From NCBI RefSeq assembly GCF_014904705.1, contig NZ_JACZCQ010000008.1, positions 62,001 through 126,000 on the forward strand: DNA of 64,000 nucleotides, given 5' to 3'. Below the pieces are notes generated by a model. The model searched no databases. It had not been told where the DNA came from and saw only the letters and a list, made by a program, of their open reading frames with translations. A program made the position numbers and the translations under genes. Positions 43,791 to 53,701 of this stretch are shown piece by piece; the first letter of the stretch is position 1, and each line of letters starts with the position of its first letter. Source of the stretch: Nisaea sediminum. GTDB lineage: Bacteria > Pseudomonadota > Alphaproteobacteria > Thalassobaculales > Thalassobaculaceae.

Positions 43791-44729
43791 ATGTCCTTTG
43801 AAGCCTTTCTTGGCGAATTGCGTTCCGATGCGGACGAGTGGGCGAAGGTCGCGCCACCGCCGGGTGCCGTCGATTGCGAGGTGACCATCACCAGTCTCGA
43901 CGGCGAGGAGGCGCTCGGCGGGCTGCCGGAACATCCTCCGCATGTCTATCGTGATCGGCAGGAGGAAATGGGGCTCGCCCGTGTCGTGCTGTTCCAGCCG
44001 GACGCACCGGAAGCGGATGCGGAGTTTCTGCTCCGGGCGAAGGAGGCGCTCGCGGCGTCGCCCGACGGTCTGGTCGAGGATTGCGTGCGCGCCTTTGCGA
44101 CGCTCGGCCCGGGGGAGGATCCGAAGCGTCTCGCCGATCTGTCCGGGGCCGGGATCGACGGGCTTCGCCTCTGCATGTTGCGCGGGCGCCTGACCTGTCC
44201 CTGGGACGAACTTGACCGCCACGTCCGCCACACCCACGACCTGACCGGCTGGAACCGCGAGATCTCCCTCGACGGTTCCGACCTGCACGACCTGGAACAG
44301 ATGATGCGCGACTGGCCGGGCCAGACGATCCTCTCCGACTGTGGAGGTTTCCGATTTTCCCGCAGCCTGACCCAGCCCGGATTCCGGGCGCTCCGCCGCC
44401 TGATCGACCGGGGCCGTGTCTGGGTCAAGCTCGCACGCCCGTATGCAATCTCGAAGATCGGGGTGGCGGCGGATGCGGAGGTCCGGGCGCTGGCCCGGGC
44501 CCTCGCCGACTGGGCGCCGGAACGGATGCTCTGGGGCAGCGGCTGGCCGCATCTTGATCGGGAGCACGAAGCCGGCGGTGATGAGGACGGCCAGGATGCC
44601 TCCGATCGGACGATGCTCGAATTGCTGGCCGAATGGGCGCCCTCGAAGGGCGTGCGCACGCGCATCCTGCTGCGCAATCCGGAAGAACTGTACGGCTTCG
44701 CGACCTGGCCCGTGGCGCCGGACGACTAG
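43791..44729 (+). CDS. Amidohydrolase-like TIM-barrel protein lacking the usual metal ligands
   Basis: 312 residues resembling the 2-pyrone-4,6-dicarboxylate hydrolase/amidohydrolase_2 group (LSGAGIDGLRLCMLRGRLTC, ISLDGSDLHDLEQMMRDWPG, MLWGSGWPHLDREHE). The standard first-strand metal site (D-x-H) is here DCEVTI with no His, and the central barrel His/Glu ligands are not evident. It is therefore probably a divergent or non-catalytic paralogue, or uses a different mechanism. It starts 9 bp after the NUDIX gene and continues the same transcript. Confidence 0.8.
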   Translation: MSFEAFLGELRSDADEWAKVAPPPGAVDCEVTITSLDGEEALGGLPEHPPHVYRDRQEEMGLARVVLFQPDAPEADAEFLLRAKEALAASPDGLVEDCVRAFATLGPGEDPKRLADLSGAGIDGLRLCMLRGRLTCPWDELDRHVRHTHDLTGWNREISLDGSDLHDLEQMMRDWPGQTILSDCGGFRFSRSLTQPGFRALRRLIDRGRVWVKLARPYAISKIGVAADAEVRALARALADWAPERMLWGSGWPHLDREHEAGGDEDGQDASDRTMLELLAEWAPSKGVRTRILLRNPEELYGFATWPVAPDD

Positions 44730-44776
44730 CCGCGCATTGACAAGCCGTCCCTTCGCCTCCCATCATCGCCTCATCA

Positions 44777-44876
44777 CCCGGGGGGTCCCGACAAGGGGCT
44801 GAGATATTGCTGGCTCTCCCGAGCAGCGCAGTGACCCGACGAACCTGATCCAGTTCATACTGGCGTAGGGACGGTG
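44777..44876 (+). promoter_or_regulatory. TPP riboswitch (THI element) upstream of thiC
   Basis: The conserved thi-box elements occur in order: GGGGCTGAGA at 44795-44804, then GACCCGACGAACCTGATC at about 44833-44850, TTCATACTGGC at about 44854-44864 and GCGTAGGGA at 44863-44871, closing on the CCCGGGGGGTCC side at 44777-44788. This is the standard TPP-binding aptamer. It ends about 130 bp before the thiC start. In Proteobacteria it represses translation or transcription when TPP is abundant. Confidence 0.92.
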
Positions 44877-44990
44877 CGCGCTTCGGAGCACTTCTGAACG
44901 AGTGCAGGCGGACAGGGACAGCCCCTCGAAACACCCGAAGCCATAGCCCCTCACTCCGCGAACTGGGTCTCCAACGCCCACGCGAGCTGA

Positions 44991-46802
<1,812 letters not shown>

Positions 46803-46915
46803 GGGGCGCCGGCGGCCGTTCGCCGCTTGGTAAGATAAAATTTACCTTAAAGATTTTATGCTGCGCGCAACCCCCGCGTGACGGGGGAGTCTTTGTCCGG
46901 TGGAGAGGGTTTGCA

Positions 46916-48625
46916 ATGCTGTCCGGCTTGAGTGTGCGTAGCAAGGTGACCGCGGTCACCATTCTTCTTGTCATCGTCGCGATGCTGGCGACGGCGTTTT
47001 CCTCGATCTTCCTCATCAGCTCCTATGTCCAGGAACAGGCTGCCCGCGCGCAGGGTCAGAACCTGAACACGGCCGCGCTGCTGCTGGAAAAGACCTATGG
47101 GCAGCTGAAGGTCGCGCGGAAAGCGGACGGGCTCTCGCTTTCCTGGGAAGGCTCCATTCCGGCCTTCGAGACCCATGACGCGATCGACACTGTCGGCCTC
47201 GCGACCGGCGAGACGGCGACGATCTTCGCCTGGGACGAGGAAAGCGGGGACTTCTGGCGCCGGACCACGAACATCAAGAAGGATGACGGCAGCCGCGCGA
47301 TCGGCACCCCGCTTGGCAAGACGGGGCGCGTCTTCCCCATCGTCACCAAGGGCGAGACCTATCGCGGCGTCGCCACCATTCTCGGCAAGGATTATTTCAC
47401 CCTTTACCAGCCGATCTTCTCCACGACCGAGACATCGAAGGTGATCGGCATCCTCTATGTCGGCGTCGGCAAGCAGGCGATCGCAGCGATCGAGCAGGAG
47501 CTGACCATCAGCCTGCTGACCCTGATGGTCGTCGTCGCGCTGGTGACCGCCGGCCTCGCCTTCGTCGTCATCGGCGCCATCATGAAGCCGTTCCCAGTGC
47601 TCCGCGAGATCATCCAGCGCTTCTCGGCCAACGAGATGGACCGGGACGTGCCTTATCTCGAGCGCCGCGACGATGTGGGCGATCTCGCCAAGGCCGTCGA
47701 GACCTTCAAGGCCGCGACCCTCGAACGCCGCCGCATCGCGCAGGAGAGCGCGGATGCGCTTGAAAAGGCGAGCGATGACCGCAGGCAGATGCGCATCCGC
47801 ACCGCCGACGAGTTCGAAGGCACGGTCGCACGCACGGTCGAGCAGGTTGCGGACGCGCTCCGCGCCTTCAGCGGCTCGGCGGACGGCATGGCGGCTTCCG
47901 CCGACGACGCGAAAGCCAAGTCGTCCGTGGTGGTGTCGGACAGCGACAGCGCCGCCCGCAATATCCAGACGGTGGCGTCCGCGACCGAGGAGCTGACCGC
48001 CTCGATCTCGGAGATCGGCCGTCAGGTCTCGCAGGCCTCCGATGTCGCCTCCGGCGCTGTCCGGCAGGCGGCCGACACCAACGGCAAGGTCCAGGGCCTC
48101 GCCGAGGCGGCGCAGAAGATCGGCGAGGTCGTCGGCCTGATCACCGAAATCGCGGAGCAGACCAACCTTCTGGCGCTGAACGCGACCATCGAGGCCGCCC
48201 GGGCGGGCGAGGCCGGCAAGGGCTTCGCCGTCGTCGCCTCCGAGGTGAAGAACCTCGCCAACCAGACCGCGAAGGCGACGGAGGAGATCTCCGCGCAGAT
48301 CCAGGGCATCCAGTCCTCGACCAGCGAGTCCGCCGACGCGATCGCGGCGATCACCCAGACCATCGAGCAGGTCGACCAGATCGCCAGCGCGATCGCCGCG
48401 GCGGTGGAGCAACAGAGCGCCGCGACGCAGGAGATCGCCCGCAATGTCGAGGAAGCCTCCGCCGGCACCGCCCGGGTCTCCTCGACCATCTCCGAGGTCT
48501 CGCAGTCGGTCCACCAGACCGGCGACGCCGCCTCGAAGATCCGCGACGAGACCCGGCGTCTGACAGGCGATGCGGATCGCCTGAAGGAAGAGATCCGCCA
48601 GTTCCTCACGAGCATCCGCGACTAG
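46916..48625 (+). CDS. Methyl-accepting chemotaxis protein with periplasmic cache domain
   Basis: 569 residues. TM1 at about 10-33, then a periplasmic sCache/Cache_3-Cache_2-like domain at about 35-195 ([40 protein letters not shown]), TM2 at about 199-222, HAMP, and the MCP signalling domain with hairpin tip [20 protein letters not shown]. The ATG follows TGGAGAGGG by 7 bp. There is no C-terminal CheR-binding pentapeptide. It detects small metabolites such as organic acids and signals to CheA; the ligand is unknown. Confidence 0.94.
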   Translation: MLSGLSVRSKVTAVTILLVIVAMLATAFSSIFLISSYVQEQAARAQGQNLNTAALLLEKTYGQLKVARKADGLSLSWEGSIPAFETHDAIDTVGLATGETATIFAWDEESGDFWRRTTNIKKDDGSRAIGTPLGKTGRVFPIVTKGETYRGVATILGKDYFTLYQPIFSTTETSKVIGILYVGVGKQAIAAIEQELTISLLTLMVVVALVTAGLAFVVIGAIMKPFPVLREIIQRFSANEMDRDVPYLERRDDVGDLAKAVETFKAATLERRRIAQESADALEKASDDRRQMRIRTADEFEGTVARTVEQVADALRAFSGSADGMAASADDAKAKSSVVVSDSDSAARNIQTVASATEELTASISEIGRQVSQASDVASGAVRQAADTNGKVQGLAEAAQKIGEVVGLITEIAEQTNLLALNATIEAARAGEAGKGFAVVASEVKNLANQTAKATEEISAQIQGIQSSTSESADAIAAITQTIEQVDQIASAIAAAVEQQSAATQEIARNVEEASAGTARVSSTISEVSQSVHQTGDAASKIRDETRRLTGDADRLKEEIRQFLTSIRD

Positions 48626-48645
48626 GCACGCCGGCTCACCTGTCC

Positions 48646-48680
48646 GCCCTCTCCTCGCAAGGGGAGAGGGCCTCTCTTTC
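48646..48680. terminator. Bidirectional terminator hairpin
   Basis: GCCCTCTCC/GGAGAGGGC arms at 48646-48654 and 48663-48671 with an 8-nt loop, between the convergent chemoreceptor and CxxC-protein genes. CTCTCTTTC follows on the plus strand. Confidence 0.65.
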
Positions 48681-48682
48681 CG

Positions 48683-48922
48683 CTATTTCGGATCGTGATC
48701 CGCGTAGACGACGAGCCGCCAGAGTATGTCGCCGAGCGCCTCGTCGTGCTGGTGGTGGTTCTGCGGCGGCAGCGGGTCGCCCTCGTTCGAGGCCACCTCC
48801 CTGCGGCAGCCTTCGCAGCGGTAGATCCCGGAAAAAGGCGCCGTGTCCGCCGGCCGGTGCAGGAAGTCGAACGCGTCTTCGTCGGTTTTCACGAGATACC
48901 GATCGTCCTTGTAGAGTGCCAT
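48683..48922 (-). CDS. Small CxxC protein of unknown function
   Basis: 79 residues from the ATG at 48922 (MALYKDDRYLVKTDEDAF). It has one metal-binding or redox pair (RCEGCRRE) and a His-rich PLPPQNHHQHDEALG segment, ending LVVYADHDPK. Similar small proteins, sometimes annotated 'protein L', are widespread in alphaproteobacteria; function unknown. GAAAGGAGG precedes the start by 8 bp. An open frame runs upstream to 49066. Confidence 0.75.
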   Translation of the reverse strand: MALYKDDRYLVKTDEDAFDFLHRPADTAPFSGIYRCEGCRREVASNEGDPLPPQNHHQHDEALGDILWRLVVYADHDPK

Positions 48923-49158
48923 CGCGGCCTCCTTTCGCCATCGGATTGCATCATGGTTCAACCGATGGGCGTGCAGGTCAAGCGATGCGTCGCGTCTGTG
49001 GGCCGGCCGCGCGAAGATGTTTGCGCTGCAGCAAGAATTGCGCGCTGCCACGACCCCTAAGCCCATGTCCCGCCTTGGAAAACCCCAGCCGTTTTGCCTC
49101 TTTTGTCGTTATCGGATAAGTTATGTCGATAAAACGATAAACAGGAGAGGTTTGGACC

Positions 49159-50172
49159 ATGACGCTGCTCACCAAAGCGGAAGAGATATCCGACATCGCC
49201 TTCGGATTTATGGGGTCGAAGGCGCTTTTCGCTGCGCTGCATCATGGCATTTTCACCGCCCTGAAGGACGGCCCGCTCTCCGTCGAGGAGATCGGCGAGG
49301 CGACCGGACTCCACCCGGACCGGGTCCAGACCCTGCTGACAGCGCTCGCCGCGCTCGATGTCGTCTCCTCAGAGGACGGCCGTTTCGCCAATTCGCCGGC
49401 GGCAGAGGCGTTCCTGGTGAAGGGGGCGAAGTACGATTTCGGCGACTATCTCCGCCTTCAGGTCGACCGGCAGATGTACGGGCTGCTCGACCAGATCGAG
49501 GACGCGATCGCCAACAACCTGCCCGACGACGCGACCAGCTCCTACGCCCAGTGGTTTTCCGATCCGGAGCAGGCGAAGCTCTATTCGAGGAGCCAGCATG
49601 CGGGCTCCCTCGGTCCGGCGCGCGGGCTCGCAAAGCAGATCGATCTCTCGCAGGCTAAGAAGCTGCTCGATGTCGGCGGCGGCACCGGTGCCTTCGCCAT
49701 CACGCTCTGCAAGGCCTTTCCGGACCTGACGGCCACCATCGTCGACTTTCCCAACGTCGCCGATCTCGGCGAGCAGTATATCGAGAAGGCCGGGCTCACC
49801 GACCGCATCAAGTACATCCGCGGTAATGCGCTCCGCACCGACTGGCCGGAGGGGCAGGACGCGATCCTGATGTCCTATCTCTTCTCCGGCGTGCCCGGCG
49901 ACGAGCATGAGAACCTGCTGAAGGGCGCCTGGAACAAGCTGGTCCCCGGCGGTCGCCTGCTGATCCACGATTTCATCGTCACCGCCGACCGCACCGGCCC
50001 GAAGCTCGCGGCGCTCTGGCAGCTCCAGCACACCGCCTTCACGCCGGAGGCACGGTCGCTCGACGACGCGTGGCTGCAGGAGGAACTGGAGGCGACCGGT
50101 TTCACGCATGTGAAGGTCGAGCCGATGATCCCGGGCATGACCATGCTCGCGGAGGCGGTGAAGCCGCGGTAA
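49159..50172 (+). CDS. SAM-dependent O-methyltransferase (Methyltransf_2 family)
   Basis: 337 residues with an N-terminal winged-helix dimerisation domain (FTALKDGPLSVEEIGEATGL) and a C-terminal Rossmann SAM domain (LLDVGGGTGAFAITLCKAF, then IRGNALRTDWPEGQDAILM). It resembles acetylserotonin/hydroxyneurosporene-type O-methyltransferases. No pathway genes are adjacent, so the acceptor is unknown. AGGAGAGG precedes the ATG. The A+T-richer promoter contains TTATCG and CGATAA in inverted order at 49109-49132. Confidence 0.88.
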   Translation: MTLLTKAEEISDIAFGFMGSKALFAALHHGIFTALKDGPLSVEEIGEATGLHPDRVQTLLTALAALDVVSSEDGRFANSPAAEAFLVKGAKYDFGDYLRLQVDRQMYGLLDQIEDAIANNLPDDATSSYAQWFSDPEQAKLYSRSQHAGSLGPARGLAKQIDLSQAKKLLDVGGGTGAFAITLCKAFPDLTATIVDFPNVADLGEQYIEKAGLTDRIKYIRGNALRTDWPEGQDAILMSYLFSGVPGDEHENLLKGAWNKLVPGGRLLIHDFIVTADRTGPKLAALWQLQHTAFTPEARSLDDAWLQEELEATGFTHVKVEPMIPGMTMLAEAVKPR

Positions 50173-50287
50173 CTTCGGCGTGAGTGTCGCCGGAGCCCGG
50201 GAATATTCAGCTCCGTCTTTCGTAAGTGCTGTGCCTCTTCCGATGAGGGAAGGGGGCAAACCAAGCATGATACGGAGATGAGAGCTG

Positions 50288-51655
50288 ATGGGAATTTCAC
50301 GAAGGGATGTCCTCGCCGGAGCCGCGGCAGGTGCCGTGATCGGTGCGGCCGGCGCACCCGGGCGCGTATTCGCGGCCGGGACCGAAGCGGTGGCGCGAGA
50401 GGACCGGGTCCTCGTCTGCAACGAGGATTCCAACACGTTGACCGTGATCGACCCGGCCCGCAACGCGGTCGCCGGGACGGTCAACCTCACCAGCTTCGAC
50501 GAGGATCCGCGTCCGCCCTTCCGCTTCGCGACCGGGGGGACGATCCCGACCCATGCCGCGATGGTCACCAAGCCGCTCTATCACGGCGCGATCAATATCC
50601 ATGGCGGCGCCCCTTCGCCGGACCAGACCATGGCCGCGGTCACCGGACGCGGGACCAGCAACATCTACCTTATCGACGTGAAGGCAATGGCGGCGATCGG
50701 CAACGGGCCCAATCCGCAGGCCGGAGAGACCACGCTGGCGACCCGGCTGACCAGCGGAGTGCTGGTCGGGCGCGAGCCGCACGAGCCGACCTGGAGCCGC
50801 AACGGCAAGGAGATCTGGGTGGCGCTGCGCGGCGAGAGCCGGATCGCGATTGTCGATACCGAACTCGCCAGACGGGAATCCGCCGGCGAGAACGTCCGCG
50901 CCGTGCGCGGCTACGTGCCGACCATCCTCGGTCCGGCCCAGGTCTGGTTCTCGAAGGACGGGAGCATCGCCTTCGTGATCTCCCAGAAGGTCCCGATGAT
51001 CGAGGTCTTCGATACCGGGATCGGCGCCGACGGCTTCAGCAATCCGAAGAGCCGTGCATTGCTCGATATCCGGGAGCAGGATCCGTTCGGTTTCACGCCG
51101 TTCCAGAAAGTGTCGCCGGACGGGCAGGAGATGTGGTTCTCGCACAAGATCGGCGACGGGCTCTCGGCGCGCGGTTTCGAGAACGGTCACGCGCTGCTCG
51201 ACCATGTGCCGCTTGGCGAGAAAGCGCGGCCGAACCACGTGGAGTTCGTTGAAAACGCCAAAGGCAAGGTGATCTACGCCAGCCTCGGGCGGATCGACGA
51301 TGACGGTCCGGGCGGTGTCGCCTCCAGCCGCATCGCCATCATCGACCGGAGCGCGCCGGCGGGACGCCGGTCCGTGGCCGGCCATTTCTTCAGCCATGGC
51401 CGGGAGTCGCACGGGCTCTGGACCAATCCGGACCATACGCTGCTCTATGTCGCGCACGAGCAGGACGAGCTGCCGGGCACACCACACGCGGGGCAGACCG
51501 TCTGCTCCGCCTTCGATGTGAGCGATCCCTTCGCGCCCCGCTTCGTCGCCCAGATCCCACTCGGTCATCTCGACCTGCCGTCGGGCAAGCTGCGCAACAA
51601 GAAGAGCATCAACCTGGTCTATTTCCGGCCGGGTTCGCCGATGCATTCGGGGTAA
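50288..51655 (+). CDS. Tat-exported YVTN/YncE-like beta-propeller protein
   Basis: 455 residues with a twin-arginine signal (ISRRDVLAGAAAGAVIGAAG) and repeated propeller blades (VLVCNEDSNTLTVIDPARN, NIYLIDVKAMAAIG, IAIVDTEL). Tat export suggests folding before transport, perhaps with a cofactor. The downstream DUF305 gene starts 5 bp after its stop, and the two probably act together in the periplasm. Function of this pair is unknown; metal or redox handling is plausible. Confidence 0.85.
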   Translation: MGISRRDVLAGAAAGAVIGAAGAPGRVFAAGTEAVAREDRVLVCNEDSNTLTVIDPARNAVAGTVNLTSFDEDPRPPFRFATGGTIPTHAAMVTKPLYHGAINIHGGAPSPDQTMAAVTGRGTSNIYLIDVKAMAAIGNGPNPQAGETTLATRLTSGVLVGREPHEPTWSRNGKEIWVALRGESRIAIVDTELARRESAGENVRAVRGYVPTILGPAQVWFSKDGSIAFVISQKVPMIEVFDTGIGADGFSNPKSRALLDIREQDPFGFTPFQKVSPDGQEMWFSHKIGDGLSARGFENGHALLDHVPLGEKARPNHVEFVENAKGKVIYASLGRIDDDGPGGVASSRIAIIDRSAPAGRRSVAGHFFSHGRESHGLWTNPDHTLLYVAHEQDELPGTPHAGQTVCSAFDVSDPFAPRFVAQIPLGHLDLPSGKLRNKKSINLVYFRPGSPMHSG

Positions 51656-51660
51656 ATGCA

Positions 51661-52257
51661 ATGACAGTCTTCCGGAACGGGGAGCGGCTGAGGCCGCTTC
51701 CCCGGGCGCCCCGCCGTCTCTGGCGCGTCGCCGCCGTCCTTGCGGTTTTTCTTGCCGCCTTCCTGCTGGTCTCGGGAATGCTGGTCCCGCGACCGGGTCA
51801 TGCCACGGAGCCCGCTATGTATGGGGCCGCCGACGGGCAAGTACCGGCCGCCCGGCCGCCGCATGCTCACGGCGGGCACGGCCATGACGGTACCGCGGCG
51901 CATGCCATGCCGATGCCCGGGCCCGATGCGCCGCCCTTCGAGCGGGAGATGGCCCGCGACATGGAGCGGATGATGCGGGAGATGCACGCCCCCGGCTACA
52001 GTGGCAACCGGGATATCGATTTCCTCGCCATGATGATCCCGCACCATCAGGGCGCCATCGACATGGCCCGGCTCGCACTGATCTACGGCAGCGATCCCCT
52101 GACCCGCACGCTGGCGCAGGAAATCATCGCCTCGCAGCAGGCCGAGATCGAGGCCATGCGGGGCCGGCTCGAGGCCCTGCGAAAAGGCGGGGCGGCGGGT
52201 GGCGGGGAATACCCGGCGCTCAGCGGAACGCGCGGGGGAGGGGTGTCGCGCCAGTGA
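51661..52257 (+). CDS. DUF305 protein, membrane-anchored/exported
   Basis: 198 residues. An N-terminal hydrophobic segment (about 21-42, VAAVLAVFLAAFLLVSGMLV) is followed by a His/Met-rich linker (HAHGGHGHDGTAAHAMPMPG) that could bind copper or silver, and then the DUF305 core with FLAMMIPHHQGAIDMARLAL. DUF305 proteins are ferritin-like small periplasmic proteins found in copper and metal contexts. Forms a two-gene unit with the propeller protein. Confidence 0.88.
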   Translation: MTVFRNGERLRPLPRAPRRLWRVAAVLAVFLAAFLLVSGMLVPRPGHATEPAMYGAADGQVPAARPPHAHGGHGHDGTAAHAMPMPGPDAPPFEREMARDMERMMREMHAPGYSGNRDIDFLAMMIPHHQGAIDMARLALIYGSDPLTRTLAQEIIASQQAEIEAMRGRLEALRKGGAAGGGEYPALSGTRGGGVSRQ

Positions 52258-52437
52258 TCCGGGGCGCGGGATCCGGTGCGCCTCCCTCGTTCTCCGGCTG
52301 TGGCCGGACGAGTAATGCGGGCACAGGTACGCATAGCTGCCTTTATGGCGCTAAACACATTCGAATACATGAATGTAATATGGCCCGACGAAGCGTTCCT
52401 TCGCTCGTAGCAAAGAAAAAAGACGGGAGGACCGAGA

Positions 52438-53043
52438 ATGAGAGTCATGTTTCTAGCCGCGCTGTTCGCCTTGCTGGCCGCGGCGCCCCAGCAGCTGCTC
52501 GCCGCCGAGCTGGAAGTGAAGATCAACGCCCAGACGCCGAGCGTCACGGTGCCGACGAAGGACGGCCCTGTGGAGGTCATGCGCAACCAGGACCCGGAGG
52601 CGACGATCGATCCTGCCTATGCGAAGACCTCGCGCAAATGTCCGCCGTTCTGCATCCAGCCCATGCAGGTCGCCCCGGGCGTGACGACGGTGGGCGAGGT
52701 CGAGCTGCTCGAATTCGCCAAGACCGGCGGCAAGCTGATCGACGGCCGCACCGTCGAATGGCATGTCGACGGTACGATCCCCGGCGCGATCAACATGCCC
52801 TACACCCAGATGGCCGACCGCCTGGACGAGATCGGCTGTGTGAAGAACGCGGACGGGAAATGGAACTGCGAGAACGCGGAGACGGTCCTGCTGTTCTGCA
52901 ACGGCCCCTGGTGCGGCCAGTCCCCGATGGCGATCAAGGCGATGCTCCGGGAAGGCTATCCGGCAGAGAAGATCCTCTATTACCGCGGCGGCATGCAGGC
53001 CTGGCACACGCTGGGGCTGACGGTGGTCGAAGGGGATATGTAG
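52438..53043 (+). CDS. Exported rhodanese-like sulfurtransferase
   Basis: 201 residues with a signal peptide (about 1-23) and a rhodanese fold. The active-site loop CNGPWCGQSP places the catalytic Cys at 154 and a second Cys at 159. Additional cysteines (68, 72 in KCPPFC, 134, 144) could form disulfides or bind metal in the periplasm. The C-terminal RGGMQAWHTLGLTVVEG is typical of single-domain rhodaneses. GGGAGG precedes the ATG. It follows the DUF305 gene by 180 bp and is closed by its own terminator. Confidence 0.88.
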   Translation: MRVMFLAALFALLAAAPQQLLAAELEVKINAQTPSVTVPTKDGPVEVMRNQDPEATIDPAYAKTSRKCPPFCIQPMQVAPGVTTVGEVELLEFAKTGGKLIDGRTVEWHVDGTIPGAINMPYTQMADRLDEIGCVKNADGKWNCENAETVLLFCNGPWCGQSPMAIKAMLREGYPAEKILYYRGGMQAWHTLGLTVVEGDM

Positions 53044-53072
53044 GCTCCGATGGAGCTTTGAGGTTCGGAGAG

Positions 53073-53099
53073 CCCGCCTGATGCGTCAGGCGGGTTTTT
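53073..53099 (+). terminator. Rho-independent terminator after the rhodanese gene
   Basis: CCCGCCTGA-TGCG-TCAGGCGGG hairpin at 53073-53094 followed by TTTTT. Confidence 0.92.
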
Positions 53100-53155
53100 C
53101 GTGATTGGTGCACTGGGCCGAAGAACCAGCCCTTTCCCCTCGATCACCCCGCGTC

Positions 53156-53241
53156 CGTCATCCCGGCGCAGGCCGGGACCTAGGGGATCAAAGAGCAGTG
53201 ACGGCGGCGCGATGGATCCCGGATCGCGGTCCGGGATGACG
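53156..53241. repeat. Intergenic palindromic element, copy 3
   Basis: About 86 bp with inverted ends CGTCATCCCG and CGGGATGACG and two inner hairpins (CCCGGCGCAGGCCGGG and GGATCGCGGTCC-type). Same design as the copies at 16978-17060 and 17910-17993. Confidence 0.75.
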
Positions 53242-53289
53242 CCGAGCTTGAAGATCCGGGCGCTGTGTCCCCTCGGCCCCAACGATGCT

Positions 53290-53303
53290 ATGATGCGCAT
53301 CAT
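53290..53303. promoter_or_regulatory. Palindromic operator at the antitoxin start
   Basis: ATGATGCGCATCAT is a perfect 14-bp palindrome overlapping a -10-like TATGAT at 53289-53294 and the first start codons of the antitoxin. Toxin-antitoxin operons are usually autorepressed from such sites. Confidence 0.55.
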
Positions 53304-53532
53304 GAGCAAGATGATCGAAATCACCGACGAAACCGCCGCCGTGCTGGCGAAACGGAGCGCCGCGACCGGGCGTGCGCCGTCGGACCTGCTCTCCGACGCC
53401 ATCGCGCTCGAAGCCCGCCGCGCCGATATCAAGGATCAACTCGCGCGCCGCCTGTCCGACCAAAGCGCCCCGGTCGATGGCGAGAGCGCTTTCGCCGCGC
53501 TCCGGGAAAAGCGCGCCTCCCGCAGCGCCTGA
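53302..53532 (+). CDS. Ribbon-helix-helix-like antitoxin
   Basis: 76 residues (start 53302 MSKMIEITDE; 53311 is also possible). The short N-terminal beta-strand plus two helices (MIEITDETAAVLAKRSAAT, APSDLLSDAIALEARR) is typical of RHH antitoxins, and the charged C-terminal tail (ARRLSDQSAPVDGESAFAAL) would wrap the toxin. The toxin gene that should follow starts 3 bp later but is truncated (53536-53598). Confidence 0.75.
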   Translation: MSKMIEITDETAAVLAKRSAATGRAPSDLLSDAIALEARRADIKDQLARRLSDQSAPVDGESAFAALREKRASRSA

Positions 53533-53535
53533 GGC

Positions 53536-53598
53536 ATGGGCTTCCGGTTTCATGCCGAGGCCGTCAAGGACCTGAAAGCGAGAGAAGAATTAAGGTGA
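53536..53598 (+). pseudogene. Truncated RelE/ParE-type toxin
   Basis: Only 20 codons: MGFRFHAEAVKDLKA followed by REELR and a stop. The opening (M-x-F/Y-R-F-H-x-E-A) is that of RelE/ParE toxins, which are about 90-100 residues. Homology stops exactly where the GAGAGAAGAATTAAGG repeat begins, so the gene was cut by the repeat/island insertion or an associated deletion. Confidence 0.65.
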
Positions 53599-53664
53599 GT
53601 GTCCCCTTAATTCTGTCCCCTTAACTCCCGAGAGAAGAATTAAGGGGAGTGTCCCCTTAATTCC
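53579..53664. repeat. Tandem REP-like palindromes
   Basis: Two copies of about 35 bp, 50 bp apart. The second contains GAATTAAGGGGA-GTG-TCCCCTTAATTC (53637-53663), a perfect 12-bp stem; the first (53587-53613) has one mismatch. A partial unit (TGTCCCCTTAACTCCC) lies between. This motif type is known to accompany REP-associated tyrosine transposases. No transposase gene is present here. Confidence 0.75.
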
Positions 53665-53701
53665 AAAAAAGCGGTGTATCCCGTAATTTCCTAATCTATC
53701 T

